Shown here: one piece after another, positions 46,707-55,947 of the stretch
Numbering within the stretch: position 1 is the first letter of the stretch
Layout of the letters: each line of letters starts with the position of its first letter
Assembly: GCA_947169265.1 (NCBI GenBank)
Contig: CAMVPC010000003.1
Location: forward strand, 55,825 to 119,824
From: an uncultured Prevotellaceae bacterium
GTDB lineage: Bacteria; Bacteroidota; Bacteroidia; Bacteroidales; Muribaculaceae
DNA length: 64,000 nucleotides
Direction of reading: 5' to 3'
Notes under the pieces: model-generated
Database searches by the model: none
What the model was told of the DNA's origin: nothing
What the model saw: the letters and a program-made list of their open reading frames with translations, nothing else
Made by a program: the position numbers and the translations under genes

Positions 46707-47798
46707 ATGATACAAGTTAATGACATAGTGCGCTTCCTCAACGACGTGGGGGGCGGAAAGGTGACACGCATCGACGGCAAAACAGCTTATGTCGAGGACC
46801 AAGACGGATTTGAGCGACCCACACTCGTGGCCGACCTCGTTGTCGTCGACAGCGCCAACACGAGGCACACCACTTACGAGCGGCCGTTACCTCTCAAAAC
46901 ACGACTCGTGGAACCGGACCGACCCGCGCCCAAACCGGCCGAGAAACCGCAGGTGAAGCTGCCCGTAGTTGAGGTGCCCGACAATGAGCGGCTGAATGTG
47001 GTGCTGGCCTACGAGCCGCGCCAGCTCAAGCATCTCAACACCACCACGTTTTTCTCGACGCTGGTCAACGACAGTAACTATTTCATTGACTATGTGTACA
47101 TGACACGCAGCGACGACGACCGCGAGTGGCGCATGCGCGCTTGTGGCACCGTGGAACCCAATATGCAGGAATCACTCGATGAGTTTGGCCACGACGACCT
47201 CAACGCCATGACGCGCGTCGCCGTCCAGCTCATGGCCTACAAGAAAGACCGGCCTTTCGCCCTTAAGAACCCCGCGCTCGTGGTGTTGCGCCTCGACGTG
47301 ACCAAGTTCCACAAGTTGCATTGCTTCCACGAGAATGAATATTTCGACTATCCCGTGCTCGCGCTCGATATCGTGCGAAACGACTTGCCGACGAAACAGT
47401 TGCGCATCGATTCGGCGGCGCTCGAAAACGCCATGCGCGAGCGCCGCGACAACCATGAGCCGCATCGCAGCCTGGCCCACCGCGACACCAAGAAGCACCA
47501 CCGCGAAATCGTGGTGCAGGACCTGCACATCGCCGAGCTCCTCGACGACCTTACCGGCCTTTCAAAGGGCGACATGCTCAACTATCAGCTCGACAAGTTT
47601 CGCGAGGTGATGAACGAGCACCGCAACTATGCCGGACAAAAAATTGTCTTCATTCACGGCAAGGGCGAGGGTGTGTTGAGGCGCGCCATCCTCGACGAGT
47701 TGGCCAAGAAATGGCCGTGGTGTGAGGTGCAGGACGCCAGTTTCCAGGAATATGGCTTCGGCGCCACCCAGGTCACCATCCGTCAACAAAAAGATTAA
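46707..47798 (+). CDS. DUF2027-Smr domain protein
   Basis: A 363-residue cytoplasmic protein. The N-terminus (IQVNDIVRFLNDVGGGKVTRI) is DUF2027-like, a small KOW/SH3-like barrel, and a Pro/Lys-rich linker follows. A central beta-rich domain reads 'NDSNYFIDYVYMTRSDDD'. The C-terminal Smr domain is 'LNYQLDKFREVMNEHRNY' then FIHGKGEGVLRRAILDEL, whose HGKG is the nicking/RNA-cleaving motif of MutS2-type Smr domains. The role is probably nucleic-acid or ribosome related; unknown in detail. 10 bases after the GHL10 gene. Confidence 0.85.
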   Translation: MIQVNDIVRFLNDVGGGKVTRIDGKTAYVEDQDGFERPTLVADLVVVDSANTRHTTYERPLPLKTRLVEPDRPAPKPAEKPQVKLPVVEVPDNERLNVVLAYEPRQLKHLNTTTFFSTLVNDSNYFIDYVYMTRSDDDREWRMRACGTVEPNMQESLDEFGHDDLNAMTRVAVQLMAYKKDRPFALKNPALVVLRLDVTKFHKLHCFHENEYFDYPVLALDIVRNDLPTKQLRIDSAALENAMRERRDNHEPHRSLAHRDTKKHHREIVVQDLHIAELLDDLTGLSKGDMLNYQLDKFREVMNEHRNYAGQKIVFIHGKGEGVLRRAILDELAKKWPWCEVQDASFQEYGFGATQVTIRQQKD

Positions 47799-47866
47799 CG
47801 AGATTTTAGTTTTCAGGTGTTAGAACTTTTACACTTAATACTTATCACTTATACCTCTCTTAAACG

Positions 47867-48676
47867 ATGAAAAAACTGATAGCTACTTTCGCGGTGACCT
47901 TGCTGGCGCTCGCCGTCACGGCGCAAATCAAGAATTTTGAAACCACCTCGGTCTATAAAACCGCCACGCGCACTTATCTGGCGCAAGATACCAGTCTCAT
48001 TACCGACGATGGACGCGACGCCATCTACTCGGTAGTCGCCGTGGGCCTGCAATGGCCGCAAAAGTTTGGTGACAACGACGTGAGCGCGCTGCAGGACACT
48101 ATTCTCATGCGGGCCTTCGGCGTGAAAGGAGTGCCCGTCGATGAGGCTATCAACGACTATCTCTCGCAACCCGCCGGCCGCGAGGAATACACGCTCAACG
48201 TGGTGGCCGACATTGACGAGTCGCGGTGTGGCCTGCGCATGATGAAGCGCGTCGATATCAGTTCGGTGGGCTTTTGCGAGCGCTACATCGTGTTCGAGTG
48301 TGGTTATTTCGAGTATAAGGGCGGCGACCATCCCAACTATTTCAGCAACTATATCAACTATGACGTGACGCGCAACAAGATGCTCATGTACAATGACATC
48401 TTCGCGCCGGGCACCGAGCGGCAGCTGGCCGAAGTCGTGCTGCAGGCAATGCTCGACAAGTTCTATGCCACAAGCCTCGACGACTTGTATAACAAGACCG
48501 AGATTCACAACGAGTTCCACGTTTCGCACGACATCTATCTTACCGGCAACGAAATCGTGTTCCACTATAATCCCTATGCCATAGCGCCCTGGGCTTACGG
48601 CGCCATAGACGTGGCTGTACCCGTGTTCCTGCTCGCCGACTTCCTCACTCCCGAAGCCGCCGACTTGTTTTTCTAA
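47867..48676 (+). CDS. Secreted DUF3298 (RsiV-like) protein 2
   Basis: A 269-residue exported protein (signal MKKLIATFAVTLLALAVTA). The C-terminal half matches DUF3298/DUF4163: 'NYFSNYINYDVTRNKMLMYN', 'DIYLTGNEIVFHYNPYAIAP', 'GAIDVAVPVFLLADFL'. It is diverged from the protein at 43.2 kb but has the same layout. The ligand is unknown. It is the last gene of the plus-strand group and converges with the actin-like gene 16 bases further on. Confidence 0.7.
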   Translation: MKKLIATFAVTLLALAVTAQIKNFETTSVYKTATRTYLAQDTSLITDDGRDAIYSVVAVGLQWPQKFGDNDVSALQDTILMRAFGVKGVPVDEAINDYLSQPAGREEYTLNVVADIDESRCGLRMMKRVDISSVGFCERYIVFECGYFEYKGGDHPNYFSNYINYDVTRNKMLMYNDIFAPGTERQLAEVVLQAMLDKFYATSLDDLYNKTEIHNEFHVSHDIYLTGNEIVFHYNPYAIAPWAYGAIDVAVPVFLLADFLTPEAADLFF

Positions 48677-48692
48677 ACCGTAGCGCCGAGCC

Positions 48693-51600
48693 TTAAAGCC
48701 TTGACAGGACCTGGTTGCACAGGTTCTTGAGCAGGTTGTGGCGAATGGCGCCCATGATGGGGTAGAAGAAGGGCACGTCCTCGATGACGTCGCCGCCGTC
48801 GTAGCGCCCTTTCAACAGGAAAGCGATTCCGGCGGTGAGATAGTTGTCGAGGTTATCCTCAAGCACTTGTGAGAAGAGCGCAAACACCTTGTTGTCGATG
48901 CCCAGCTCGTCGCGCAGGGGCGCGTCAAGCAACTCGACGAAGAAGGCGTTGAAGCGTTTCACGCTCTCGATGAGGCCGGCGCGCACGTCGAGGCTGTTCA
49001 CGTCGTCGTAGGTCAGTTGCTCCTTGCCCACCATCGAGTGGCAATATTTCATCGCCACCACGTCGCGAGGCGACAGGTGATCGAGGGTCATGGAGCGTTC
49101 GCGACGCTCGTTCTCGATTTTGATGCCTCCGCGACACGTGATTTGCTTGGGACAGTCGCGCTCGATTTTGAGCTCGAAACGGTCGGTATACGCTTGCCCG
49201 TACACGCCCTCGAAGATGCGCCGCGTGAGCAACGTCACGAGGTCGTTGGGACCCACGATGCGCAGGATTTTCGAGCCGGTGCCGCTAAAGTATACCTGCT
49301 TGGGCATGACCAGGCCGCGTGCGTGCATAGCACGGGCGATGTAGTAGATGATCGCGGCATAGAAATAGGCGAAAATCACCTTGCGCTGGTTGTCGTTGCG
49401 CAACAGCGTGTTGTAGCTGTACAGGTTGCGGTCCACCTCGCGCAGCGCGCGCAGTTGTTCCACGTTCTCGATTGAGAAAAGGAACGCGTTCACGTCCTGG
49501 CTGCGGCGCGTGGCGAGCACGCTCTCGAGGATGCTGTCGAGATAGGCGATGTCGCTGTTGCGGGCAATGAGGCGGCGGAAGTATTCGGCATAGTGGGCGA
49601 TGAGCGGGTTGTTGTCGGCGTCGCGCTCGGTGAAAGCGTCGCCAAAGAGGGCGTCGCCGGCAAAGCGGAACGATGAGATGGCCACCGGTTCGCTGTCGAG
49701 GCGGTCGGGCGTGGGCTGGTACACAACCACGTCGGTGGTGCCGCCGCCTATGTCGATTGACACGTAACTGCCGCCCATCACGTCGGCTCCGCGGTAGAAG
49801 AACGCGGGTGCCATCGACTCGGGGTAGCAACGCAGGTTCTCATCGGGGTCGCCAATGTAGGTGCGGAACAGTTCGTTCCACGTGTCGGTGAGGCGGCGCC
49901 GGTCGCTGCCTCCCATGCTCACGGGATAGAAATAGACGATGGTGGCGCGACGCAGGTCGGCGTTCTCGAGCAAGGTGCGCGCTTTGATGAGCAGCACCAG
50001 CTCGCGCAGGAATTCGCGCGCCAGCGTGTCGTTGCCGCTCCACTTGAGGTTGGTGGTCACGTCGTAGCCCGAGAAGTACTGACGTTCGTAGAGGAACGGC
50101 ACGTTCACGTCGCCAAACAGCGTGGTGCCGCCCAGCGCGTTGTGGTTGCTGGCCAGCGCGCTGCGCAACGGGAAACCATACACCTCGTCAATATCGCGAG
50201 GAAGAAACTCGACGCGCTGCACCTGCTCGGCCATGGCGTGGCTGCCGGGCTTGAGCAGTGAGGCCACGAGGGTGGCTTCGCGGTCGTGCGAAAAGGTGAG
50301 GGTGCGAGAGGCGTGTCCCCGTTCGGCCCACTCGATGTGGGTGTTCGTGGTGCCGAAGTCCACAGCGAATATCAGCTCGGTGGCCGCCGGTGTGTAGGGT
50401 TTCCATCGCGGTACCATGTATCCGGTGAATTTTCCTGCCGCCAGCTCAACGGTGGCCTCAATGAAGTCGAAGTCACCGTTCACATCGTAGTAGGTGGTGG
50501 CGAAGGGGGCCGTGGAACGTTCGTGGGCGTGCACGGCCAGGTCGCCGTTGTCGAGTCCGTCGCGGTGGAAACCGAGTGTGGCGCAGCCATTGAACATCGC
50601 GAAGAGTTGCACCGTGTAGTCGTCGTGCGTTGTCGTGCGCACGAAGGGGAACACGGCGGCGTTCATCACGGCACCGCGCACGAGGCGCCCTGTGCCCCGC
50701 CGCTCGTCCCATGTCCACGACGGGTCGTCGATGGGATAATAGTTGCGGGTGAGCTCGATGTGGCGCTTCTTGAGCGGAACGCGCAAGGTGACGGTGACGC
50801 TTCCGTCGGGTAGTTGCTCCATGTCGAGCATGGGGCGGCCCTGCACCTGATTTAAGAGGTCGGCAGCATTGAAGTATTTAAAAAACAGCGATTTGAGTGG
50901 CAATAGGTAGCCTTTCCCAAGCTCCTGCCTGCCGCGCAGGTTGCCATCGAAGAAGTGGTCGCTATCGATGGGGGCGCACAGCTCCACGAGGTTCTCGCTG
51001 AGCAGGTCGCCGGTTGTGAGGAAAGGATAGACGATGCTGGTGTCGGGCAGTTTGCGCTCCTCCACGGGCACGCCGCCGGTAAAAACCTGTGTGGCGCTGT
51101 CCCATTCTTTGTCAATGTAGATGAAATGGTCGGCTTGACCGTTGAAATTGTTGCGCAACACAAGGGGGAGCGTGTCGGCACATGCCCGCGTGGGGCACAG
51201 CACAAAGTCGCTCGATGCCGCCGCCGCGCGAATGTCGCGCGACTTCTTGTGGAACAAGCGCGCACCCAGGATGCTCACCTCGTTGTCGCCCACAAAGGGG
51301 TCAAACTCAAGGTCGAGGCGTTCGGCGATGCGGGGAGCGAGGCTCTCATCGAGGGCTTCCAGGTTAGGAATCACCGTGGTGAGGCGCGTGTAGAGTTGCG
51401 GCTTGCGCGCCATGATGAGGTCCTTGTTCTTGAGCATATAGTCATACACGCCCTTGAGACGTGTGCGCAGCACGGGGAAGGCATTGAAAAGCAGGAACAG
51501 GTAATAGACGAAATCCTCGTCGCGCTCCCACAAGTCGCGTGTGGTTTCGGCAAAGAGCGAGACACCCTGCTCCACCTTGATGGCATCGATGGGCACCTCG

Positions 51601-52115
51601 TTTTCGCGCGGTACGGCGAGGGTGAGCGAGGATGGTGACGTGCCGCCTATCACCTGGCTGTTCCACACGAGTATATACCAGTCGTTGAGGGCGTCAAAAT
51701 TATACTTGGCATCGCTGTTGAGAAAGAGTTCGAGTGTGTCGCCGTAGAGACGGTGTTCGGCCATACTCTTGAGGCGCGCGAGTTGCTCGCTGCGGTTCCA
51801 GCGCACGATGTGCAGGTAGGCAGCGTGGTTCTCAAAGTCGAAGAAGAGCTGGGCTACGTCGAGGGCGTTGCTCACCAGTCGCTTGTCCATGAGGGTGCCG
51901 TCGAGGTCGGCGTTCGACGCCAGATGGGAAAAGGCGTTTTTCACCAGGTCAAGTTGCGCGAAGGGGCTGGGAATGGCGGTGCGCGGGTTGACCGAAAGGC
52001 CTCCGTTGGGGTCCTTGATGCGCTTGATGTCGTCGTCAACGTAGGGGGTAACGGGCGTCCAGTCCTGGTTGGCCGTCTTAGTGGTTTTATTATTATAAGA
52101 AAGAATTTGACTCAT
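48693..52115 (-). CDS. Large protein with C-terminal Hsp70/actin-type ATPase domain
   Basis: An 1140-residue protein without signal peptide. The first 570 residues match no family I can name; they contain 'LYGDTLELFLNSDAKYNF' and several Asp/Arg-rich stretches. The C-terminal half is an Hsp70/actin-fold ATPase: phosphate-1 motif IFAVDFGTTNTH at about 580-592, phosphate-2 YVSIDIGGGTTDVVVY at about 783-797 and the adenosine motif YFSGTGSKILRIVG at about 940-953. It lacks a DnaK peptide-binding domain. It resembles the layout of SrfB-type virulence-associated proteins, but identity is not established. It is 57 bases downstream of the tubulin-like gene, with a GAGTAAAC repeat between them, and likely works with it. 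Confidence 0.7.
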   Translation of the reverse strand: MSQILSYNNKTTKTANQDWTPVTPYVDDDIKRIKDPNGGLSVNPRTAIPSPFAQLDLVKNAFSHLASNADLDGTLMDKRLVSNALDVAQLFFDFENHAAYLHIVRWNRSEQLARLKSMAEHRLYGDTLELFLNSDAKYNFDALNDWYILVWNSQVIGGTSPSSLTLAVPRENEVPIDAIKVEQGVSLFAETTRDLWERDEDFVYYLFLLFNAFPVLRTRLKGVYDYMLKNKDLIMARKPQLYTRLTTVIPNLEALDESLAPRIAERLDLEFDPFVGDNEVSILGARLFHKKSRDIRAAAASSDFVLCPTRACADTLPLVLRNNFNGQADHFIYIDKEWDSATQVFTGGVPVEERKLPDTSIVYPFLTTGDLLSENLVELCAPIDSDHFFDGNLRGRQELGKGYLLPLKSLFFKYFNAADLLNQVQGRPMLDMEQLPDGSVTVTLRVPLKKRHIELTRNYYPIDDPSWTWDERRGTGRLVRGAVMNAAVFPFVRTTTHDDYTVQLFAMFNGCATLGFHRDGLDNGDLAVHAHERSTAPFATTYYDVNGDFDFIEATVELAAGKFTGYMVPRWKPYTPAATELIFAVDFGTTNTHIEWAERGHASRTLTFSHDREATLVASLLKPGSHAMAEQVQRVEFLPRDIDEVYGFPLRSALASNHNALGGTTLFGDVNVPFLYERQYFSGYDVTTNLKWSGNDTLAREFLRELVLLIKARTLLENADLRRATIVYFYPVSMGGSDRRRLTDTWNELFRTYIGDPDENLRCYPESMAPAFFYRGADVMGGSYVSIDIGGGTTDVVVYQPTPDRLDSEPVAISSFRFAGDALFGDAFTERDADNNPLIAHYAEYFRRLIARNSDIAYLDSILESVLATRRSQDVNAFLFSIENVEQLRALREVDRNLYSYNTLLRNDNQRKVIFAYFYAAIIYYIARAMHARGLVMPKQVYFSGTGSKILRIVGPNDLVTLLTRRIFEGVYGQAYTDRFELKIERDCPKQITCRGGIKIENERRERSMTLDHLSPRDVVAMKYCHSMVGKEQLTYDDVNSLDVRAGLIESVKRFNAFFVELLDAPLRDELGIDNKVFALFSQVLEDNLDNYLTAGIAFLLKGRYDGGDVIEDVPFFYPIMGAIRHNLLKNLCNQVLSRL

Positions 52116-52124
52116 AGATTATTT

Positions 52125-52144
52125 AGAGTAAACGAGTAGACGAG
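52125..52144. repeat. Dispersed GAGTAAAC repeat copy
   Basis: AGAGTAAACGAGTAGACGAG matches 8473-8492 at 19 of 20 positions. It lies 10 bases upstream of the actin-like gene start, inside the two-gene operon. Confidence 0.6.
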
Positions 52145-52172
52145 CTATTACAATTTGGAGCAAAGAGGTAGA

Positions 52173-53708
52173 TTAGTTGATATCCTCGAAGCGCTCGGCA
52201 ATAATTTTGTCGGCGGCGCGGTCAAAGAGGTCGAAAAGTTTGAATTCCACGCTCTTGTCGCTGTAGCGGCTGCCGGCATCGCGGCTCAACTTGTTCATGG
52301 TGGCCTTGAATGTGTTGTGGTCCACCGTCTTGTTGCCGAAAAAGCCGCGGCGTGTGGTCACATTGCGGATGAGACGCCCCAGTTGTTCTTCGCCCAGGTT
52401 GAAGAACGTCACGTGGCGGCGGTTGCGCGCCAGCTCGCTGAGCCATTCTTTGTGAGCCTCGAAAAACTGGTCGTGGAGCACACGGAAGAATTGCGAGCTC
52501 AGCAACTCGCGACCTATCTTGGGCGCGTCTTGTGTGAACCCTTGACCTATCATACCCGGCAAGCCGCCGGTGAGAAAAACCTTGAGCATCTGTAACTTGA
52601 CGAGTGGCTTGTAGATGAGCCGACGTGTCTCTTGCCCCATGGCCGAAAAGTCAACTTCGTCGGTGTCGCGCTCAAGGCCATATTCAAAGGCCTTGGTGGG
52701 CAATGGTTGCTCGGTGAGCGGGTCGATGAGCTCTCGTTCGCCCATCGAGGCGAATCGTAACGGTGCCAGGGCGCCTATAAGTTCGACGAGGTGAGCCGGG
52801 TCGTGCTGGTCCATCTTGTCGCCCGGGTCGTAGTCGTAGGGTGCGTTGTGCCCGTGGTCGCCCAGATAGAAGATGGCGTTCACGGCGTTAGCGCCGTTAC
52901 CGGTGAGCGTGTGGTTATAGTATTCGAGCGCGCTTTGCGTCTTGACCACAAAGTCGGCATTGTCGATGCGACGGTCTTCTTTGTCGCTGCTCTCCATGAG
53001 GGTGAAATAAGGCAAGACGGTGAGGCCGCCGATGGGGGCCTTTTGCAGCAGGGCGCGGTTTTTGGCGTCGATATTGTGCGCCTGGCGTATGTTCTTCACC
53101 AAAATGGGGAAACCGGCGGCTCCCGTGCCGCCGAAGATGGAGCTGATGAAGAAGATGCGGTCGCCCTGGGCGAACGAGCCGGCGAAGGCCTTGAACTCGT
53201 TGCTGTCCTTGATTTCGTTGAGGGCCACGCTCCCGATGTTTGGCGACCCAACAAAACCAATGGCCATGTTATTTTCGAGCTGATAATCGGCGAAGAGTAG
53301 CGAGGTGAGCGCCTGGTTGGGCTCGTTCATCGTGTTATAACTGATGAAATCGCGGAATTTGTAGTGCTCCACTGCGCTCAGGTTGAAGATGAACGTGTCG
53401 TCGAGCGGCGATGGAGCGTTGGTGACCACATCGCGGAGGCTCGATATCTTTGTGGCGAAGAAACCCTCGGCGTTTAGTGCCTCGCCGTGCAAGGCGCGCC
53501 GCAACAGGCCGTAAGCGCTGAGTAATCGCTCGGTTCGCTTGAGGTCGGCGTTGCTCTTGTGGGGGTCGATGATGACGGGCACTATCTCGAAGTCGGCAAG
53601 CGGTTGCCCGTCTTCGCCTATCGGACGCACACCGGCGGCGCATAGCATGAGCAACGACTTGAGTACGCGGCTTCCCGTGCCGCCAATGGCAAATATGTAT
53701 AATCGCAT
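52173..53708 (-). CDS. Tubulin/FtsZ-like GTPase (Tubulin_2 type)
   Basis: A 511-residue cytoplasmic protein. Residues 1-20 (MRLYIFAIGGTGSRVLKSLL) give the first nucleotide loop of the tubulin/FtsZ fold. 'FFISSIFGGTGAAGFPIL' near 185-200 is the tubulin-signature (T4-like) loop, degenerate from GGGTGSG. 'ADFEIVPVIIDPHKSNADLK' near 40-60 fits strand 2 of the fold. The C-terminal 200 residues are helical and Arg-rich with no known match. Such diverged tubulins occur in bacteria in gene pairs of unknown function. It is first in a two-gene operon with its own consensus promoter; the partner encodes an Hsp70/actin-like ATPase. Confidence 0.72.
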   Translation of the reverse strand: MRLYIFAIGGTGSRVLKSLLMLCAAGVRPIGEDGQPLADFEIVPVIIDPHKSNADLKRTERLLSAYGLLRRALHGEALNAEGFFATKISSLRDVVTNAPSPLDDTFIFNLSAVEHYKFRDFISYNTMNEPNQALTSLLFADYQLENNMAIGFVGSPNIGSVALNEIKDSNEFKAFAGSFAQGDRIFFISSIFGGTGAAGFPILVKNIRQAHNIDAKNRALLQKAPIGGLTVLPYFTLMESSDKEDRRIDNADFVVKTQSALEYYNHTLTGNGANAVNAIFYLGDHGHNAPYDYDPGDKMDQHDPAHLVELIGALAPLRFASMGERELIDPLTEQPLPTKAFEYGLERDTDEVDFSAMGQETRRLIYKPLVKLQMLKVFLTGGLPGMIGQGFTQDAPKIGRELLSSQFFRVLHDQFFEAHKEWLSELARNRRHVTFFNLGEEQLGRLIRNVTTRRGFFGNKTVDHNTFKATMNKLSRDAGSRYSDKSVEFKLFDLFDRAADKIIAERFEDIN

Positions 53709-53731
53709 ATCGTTATCGGTTTTTTAACCTA

Positions 53732-53762
53732 CAAAGTTAAAGTTTTTCACTTAAACACCAAA
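53732..53762 (-). promoter_or_regulatory. Promoter of the tubulin-like/actin-like operon
   Basis: The minus strand has TTTG (53759-53762), a 19-base spacer and TAACTTTG (53732-53739), a full consensus match, 24 bases before the ATG at 53708. Confidence 0.8.
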
Positions 53763-53797
53763 ATATTATATCGCTGCCGGTCGAAAGGGATATGTCC

Positions 53798-55366
53798 TCA
53801 TTCCACCGCTTTCCATTCCTTGATGGTGCGAGCCTCGGGGTCGACGACGACGCCCACCTTGACTTTGCGGCGCGGGTCGCTCCAGTAGGGGATGAGGTAG
53901 TTCTTTTCGTCGATTTGGGCCAGGGCGTCGTCGACGGTGGCCGCGCCGTCGATTTTGAGTTCGAGCACGTAGATGGTGGTGCGGTTGCGCATCACCACGT
54001 CGCAGCGGCCGCGCGCGTTGCGCACCTCGACGTCGGCCCTGATGCCCAAGCAGTCGAAGAGCACCTTGAGGATGGCCTCGAAGTCGAGTTCGGTCTTCAC
54101 GCCCAGATCGTAGGGCAGCGCCGAGAGGTAGCTTTGCACGGCGGTGAGTGCCGCGTCGATGTCGTCGTCGCGCATGGCGCGCTGCACGGCCATGAGCAAC
54201 GAGGTGTTATCGTCGTCCGAGTCGTTCAGGTAAACCGGCATCAACGTGTTGTAGAGACCTGAGTACACCTCGCCGTTGGGGATGCCCACGGTGTAGAGGT
54301 CGAGGTCAAAATCATAGTCCTTGATGGTCAGGTAGCCGCTCTGATACAAAATGGGTATGGCGCTGGCCATGTTGTCGAACGGTTGGTCGAACGATGAGGC
54401 ATAGACGTTTTTGCGCTCGATATCGGTGATTTTGAAGTTGTATTTGTTCAGTATCTTGATGAGTGCCGAGGGTGTCGCGCTCGAGAACCAGTAGTCGTCG
54501 AGTTTTATCCGCGAGAACGTGTTGACGATGCTGAACGGGTTGTACACATCGACCATCCCGGGGCCGAAGTGATAACCGTCGTAACGCTCACGCAGACGCG
54601 CGAGCATTTCGTCGGGCGTGAGTTTATATTTCACCGCCAGCGTGGCGATATCGTCCTTGAAATCGCGCTCCAATTCGGTGGCGGTGATGCCGCACAGGCC
54701 TTCCCACGTCTCGTCCATCGAGATGTTCGAGAGGTTGTTGATGGTCGAGAAAATCGACATTTGCGAGAACTTGGTGATGCCCGTGAGGAACACGAAACGC
54801 AGGTGCTCGGCCATACTCTTGACCGGGCCGTAAAACGAGTTGTAGATGGAGCGGATGGCCTTCAGTTTCTCAGGCTCATCGATGACGTTGAGCACCGGCG
54901 AGTCGTACTCGTCGAAAATCAGCACCGTGCGATGTCCCGTGCGCTCATGCGCCGTAAGGATGAGGTTGCGGAGCCGGTCGCCGTAATTCGTTTTCGATTC
55001 TTTTCCCACGCAATCCCATTTTTCCTCAAAACGCCTTAGCAAAGAGTCGAGTGATTCTTCCACCCTATTAGGGGCATCGTTCTTGCATTGCGACATGTCG
55101 AAGTGGAAGACGGGGTATTGCGTCCAGTCTTTCTCGAGGCGGTCGATGGCCAGGCCCTCGAAGAGGTCCTGGCGTCCCAAGAAATAGTATTTCAGGGTGG
55201 AGCACAGCAGCGATTTGCCGAAGCGGCGCGGGCGACTCAGGAACATCGCCTTGCCGTCGTTGCGGGCCAGGCGGTAGACATATTCGGTCTTGTCGACATA
55301 GACATAGTCGTTTCTGCGAATCGTCTCAAAGTCCTGCACACCCACAGGATACTCTCTTCTTCTCAT
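53798..55366 (-). CDS. AAA-ATPase_like with C-terminal PD-(D/E)XK nuclease-like domain
   Basis: A 522-residue protein of a family repeated many times in gut Bacteroidales genomes. The N-terminal 'PVGVQDFETIRRNDYVYVDK' is followed by Walker A-like RPRRFGKSLL near 46-55 and Walker B VLIFDEYDSPV near 144-154. The C-terminal PDDEXK_9 domain has the active-site set GRCDVVMRN ... IYVLELKID near 460-480. A role in mobile elements or defence has been suggested but is unproven. The ATG at 55366 was used; the TTG at 55375 would add three residues. It has its own promoter and is not in the tubulin-like operon. Confidence 0.85.
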   Translation of the reverse strand: MRRREYPVGVQDFETIRRNDYVYVDKTEYVYRLARNDGKAMFLSRPRRFGKSLLCSTLKYYFLGRQDLFEGLAIDRLEKDWTQYPVFHFDMSQCKNDAPNRVEESLDSLLRRFEEKWDCVGKESKTNYGDRLRNLILTAHERTGHRTVLIFDEYDSPVLNVIDEPEKLKAIRSIYNSFYGPVKSMAEHLRFVFLTGITKFSQMSIFSTINNLSNISMDETWEGLCGITATELERDFKDDIATLAVKYKLTPDEMLARLRERYDGYHFGPGMVDVYNPFSIVNTFSRIKLDDYWFSSATPSALIKILNKYNFKITDIERKNVYASSFDQPFDNMASAIPILYQSGYLTIKDYDFDLDLYTVGIPNGEVYSGLYNTLMPVYLNDSDDDNTSLLMAVQRAMRDDDIDAALTAVQSYLSALPYDLGVKTELDFEAILKVLFDCLGIRADVEVRNARGRCDVVMRNRTTIYVLELKIDGAATVDDALAQIDEKNYLIPYWSDPRRKVKVGVVVDPEARTIKEWKAVE

Positions 55367-55404
55367 CTTAGTCAAGCTTGATGGGTAAACATGTTTTTAA
55401 CCTA

Positions 55405-55436
55405 CAAATGTAGCGAAAAAAATGAAACAACACAAG
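55405..55436 (-). promoter_or_regulatory. Promoter of the AAA-PD-(D/E)XK gene
   Basis: The minus strand reads CTTG (55433-55436), a 20-base spacer and TACATTTG (55405-55412), about 40 bases before the start codon. Confidence 0.55.
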
Positions 55437-55523
55437 AAAAACGGCATTTTCGTTGTTGTCGACGCATAAAAAGGTGCGCGCGAATGAAGTGTTGGGCTTT
55501 TTTGCGAATTTAACATTCAAATA

Positions 55524-55555
55524 TTTGCTAAAAAGGCGAAAATGGATTAATTTTG
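55524..55555 (+). promoter_or_regulatory. Promoter of DUF4491 and the GYF_2-CD225 cluster
   Basis: TTTG (55524-55527), a 20-base spacer and TAATTTTG (55548-55555), 38 bases before the ATG at 55594. Confidence 0.65.
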
Positions 55556-55593
55556 TACTTTTAACGGTCGTTGTGCCAAAATAATGCAATACA

Positions 55594-55920
55594 ATGAACT
55601 ACTTGAATGACCATCATCTCACAGGGCTGCTCATAGGACTGGCGACTTTTCTCGTTATAGGCCTCTTTCACCCGCTTGTCATCAAGGCCGAGTACCATCT
55701 GGGCACCCGTTGCTGGTGGATGTTTCTCGCGTTGGGAATAGGGTTGCTCGTGTTGTCGGTTCTCACGGCCAACGTGTTGCTGCAAGCGGTGCTGGGCGTC
55801 GCCGGGTTTTCGTCGTTCTGGAGTATCCTCGAGGTATTCCATCAGCAAGAACGAGTGCGCAAGGGCTGGTTCCCGCGCAACCCTCGCCGGCACTATCCGT
55901 TCGACAAAAAAGAAGAATAA
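55594..55920 (+). CDS. DUF4491 family membrane protein
   Basis: A 108-residue protein with three membrane helices (about 9-28, 42-60 and 63-80) and a charged C-terminal tail. 'GLFHPLVIKAEYHLGTRCWW' and 'FSSFWSILEVFHQQERVRKGWFP' match DUF4491, restricted to Bacteroidetes as far as I know. Function unknown. It lies 27 bases upstream of the GYF_2-CD225 gene in the same direction, so the two are likely co-transcribed. Confidence 0.85.
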   Translation: MNYLNDHHLTGLLIGLATFLVIGLFHPLVIKAEYHLGTRCWWMFLALGIGLLVLSVLTANVLLQAVLGVAGFSSFWSILEVFHQQERVRKGWFPRNPRRHYPFDKKEE

Positions 55921-55947
55921 ATACTAACCGTTTTTAACGAATGCCTT

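Noticed and set aside
53798..55366. AAA-PD-(D/E)XK gene as part of the tubulin/actin-like system
   Set aside because: It has its own promoter, the tubulin-like operon promoter lies between them, and this family is scattered widely in Bacteroidales, so a functional link is not supported.
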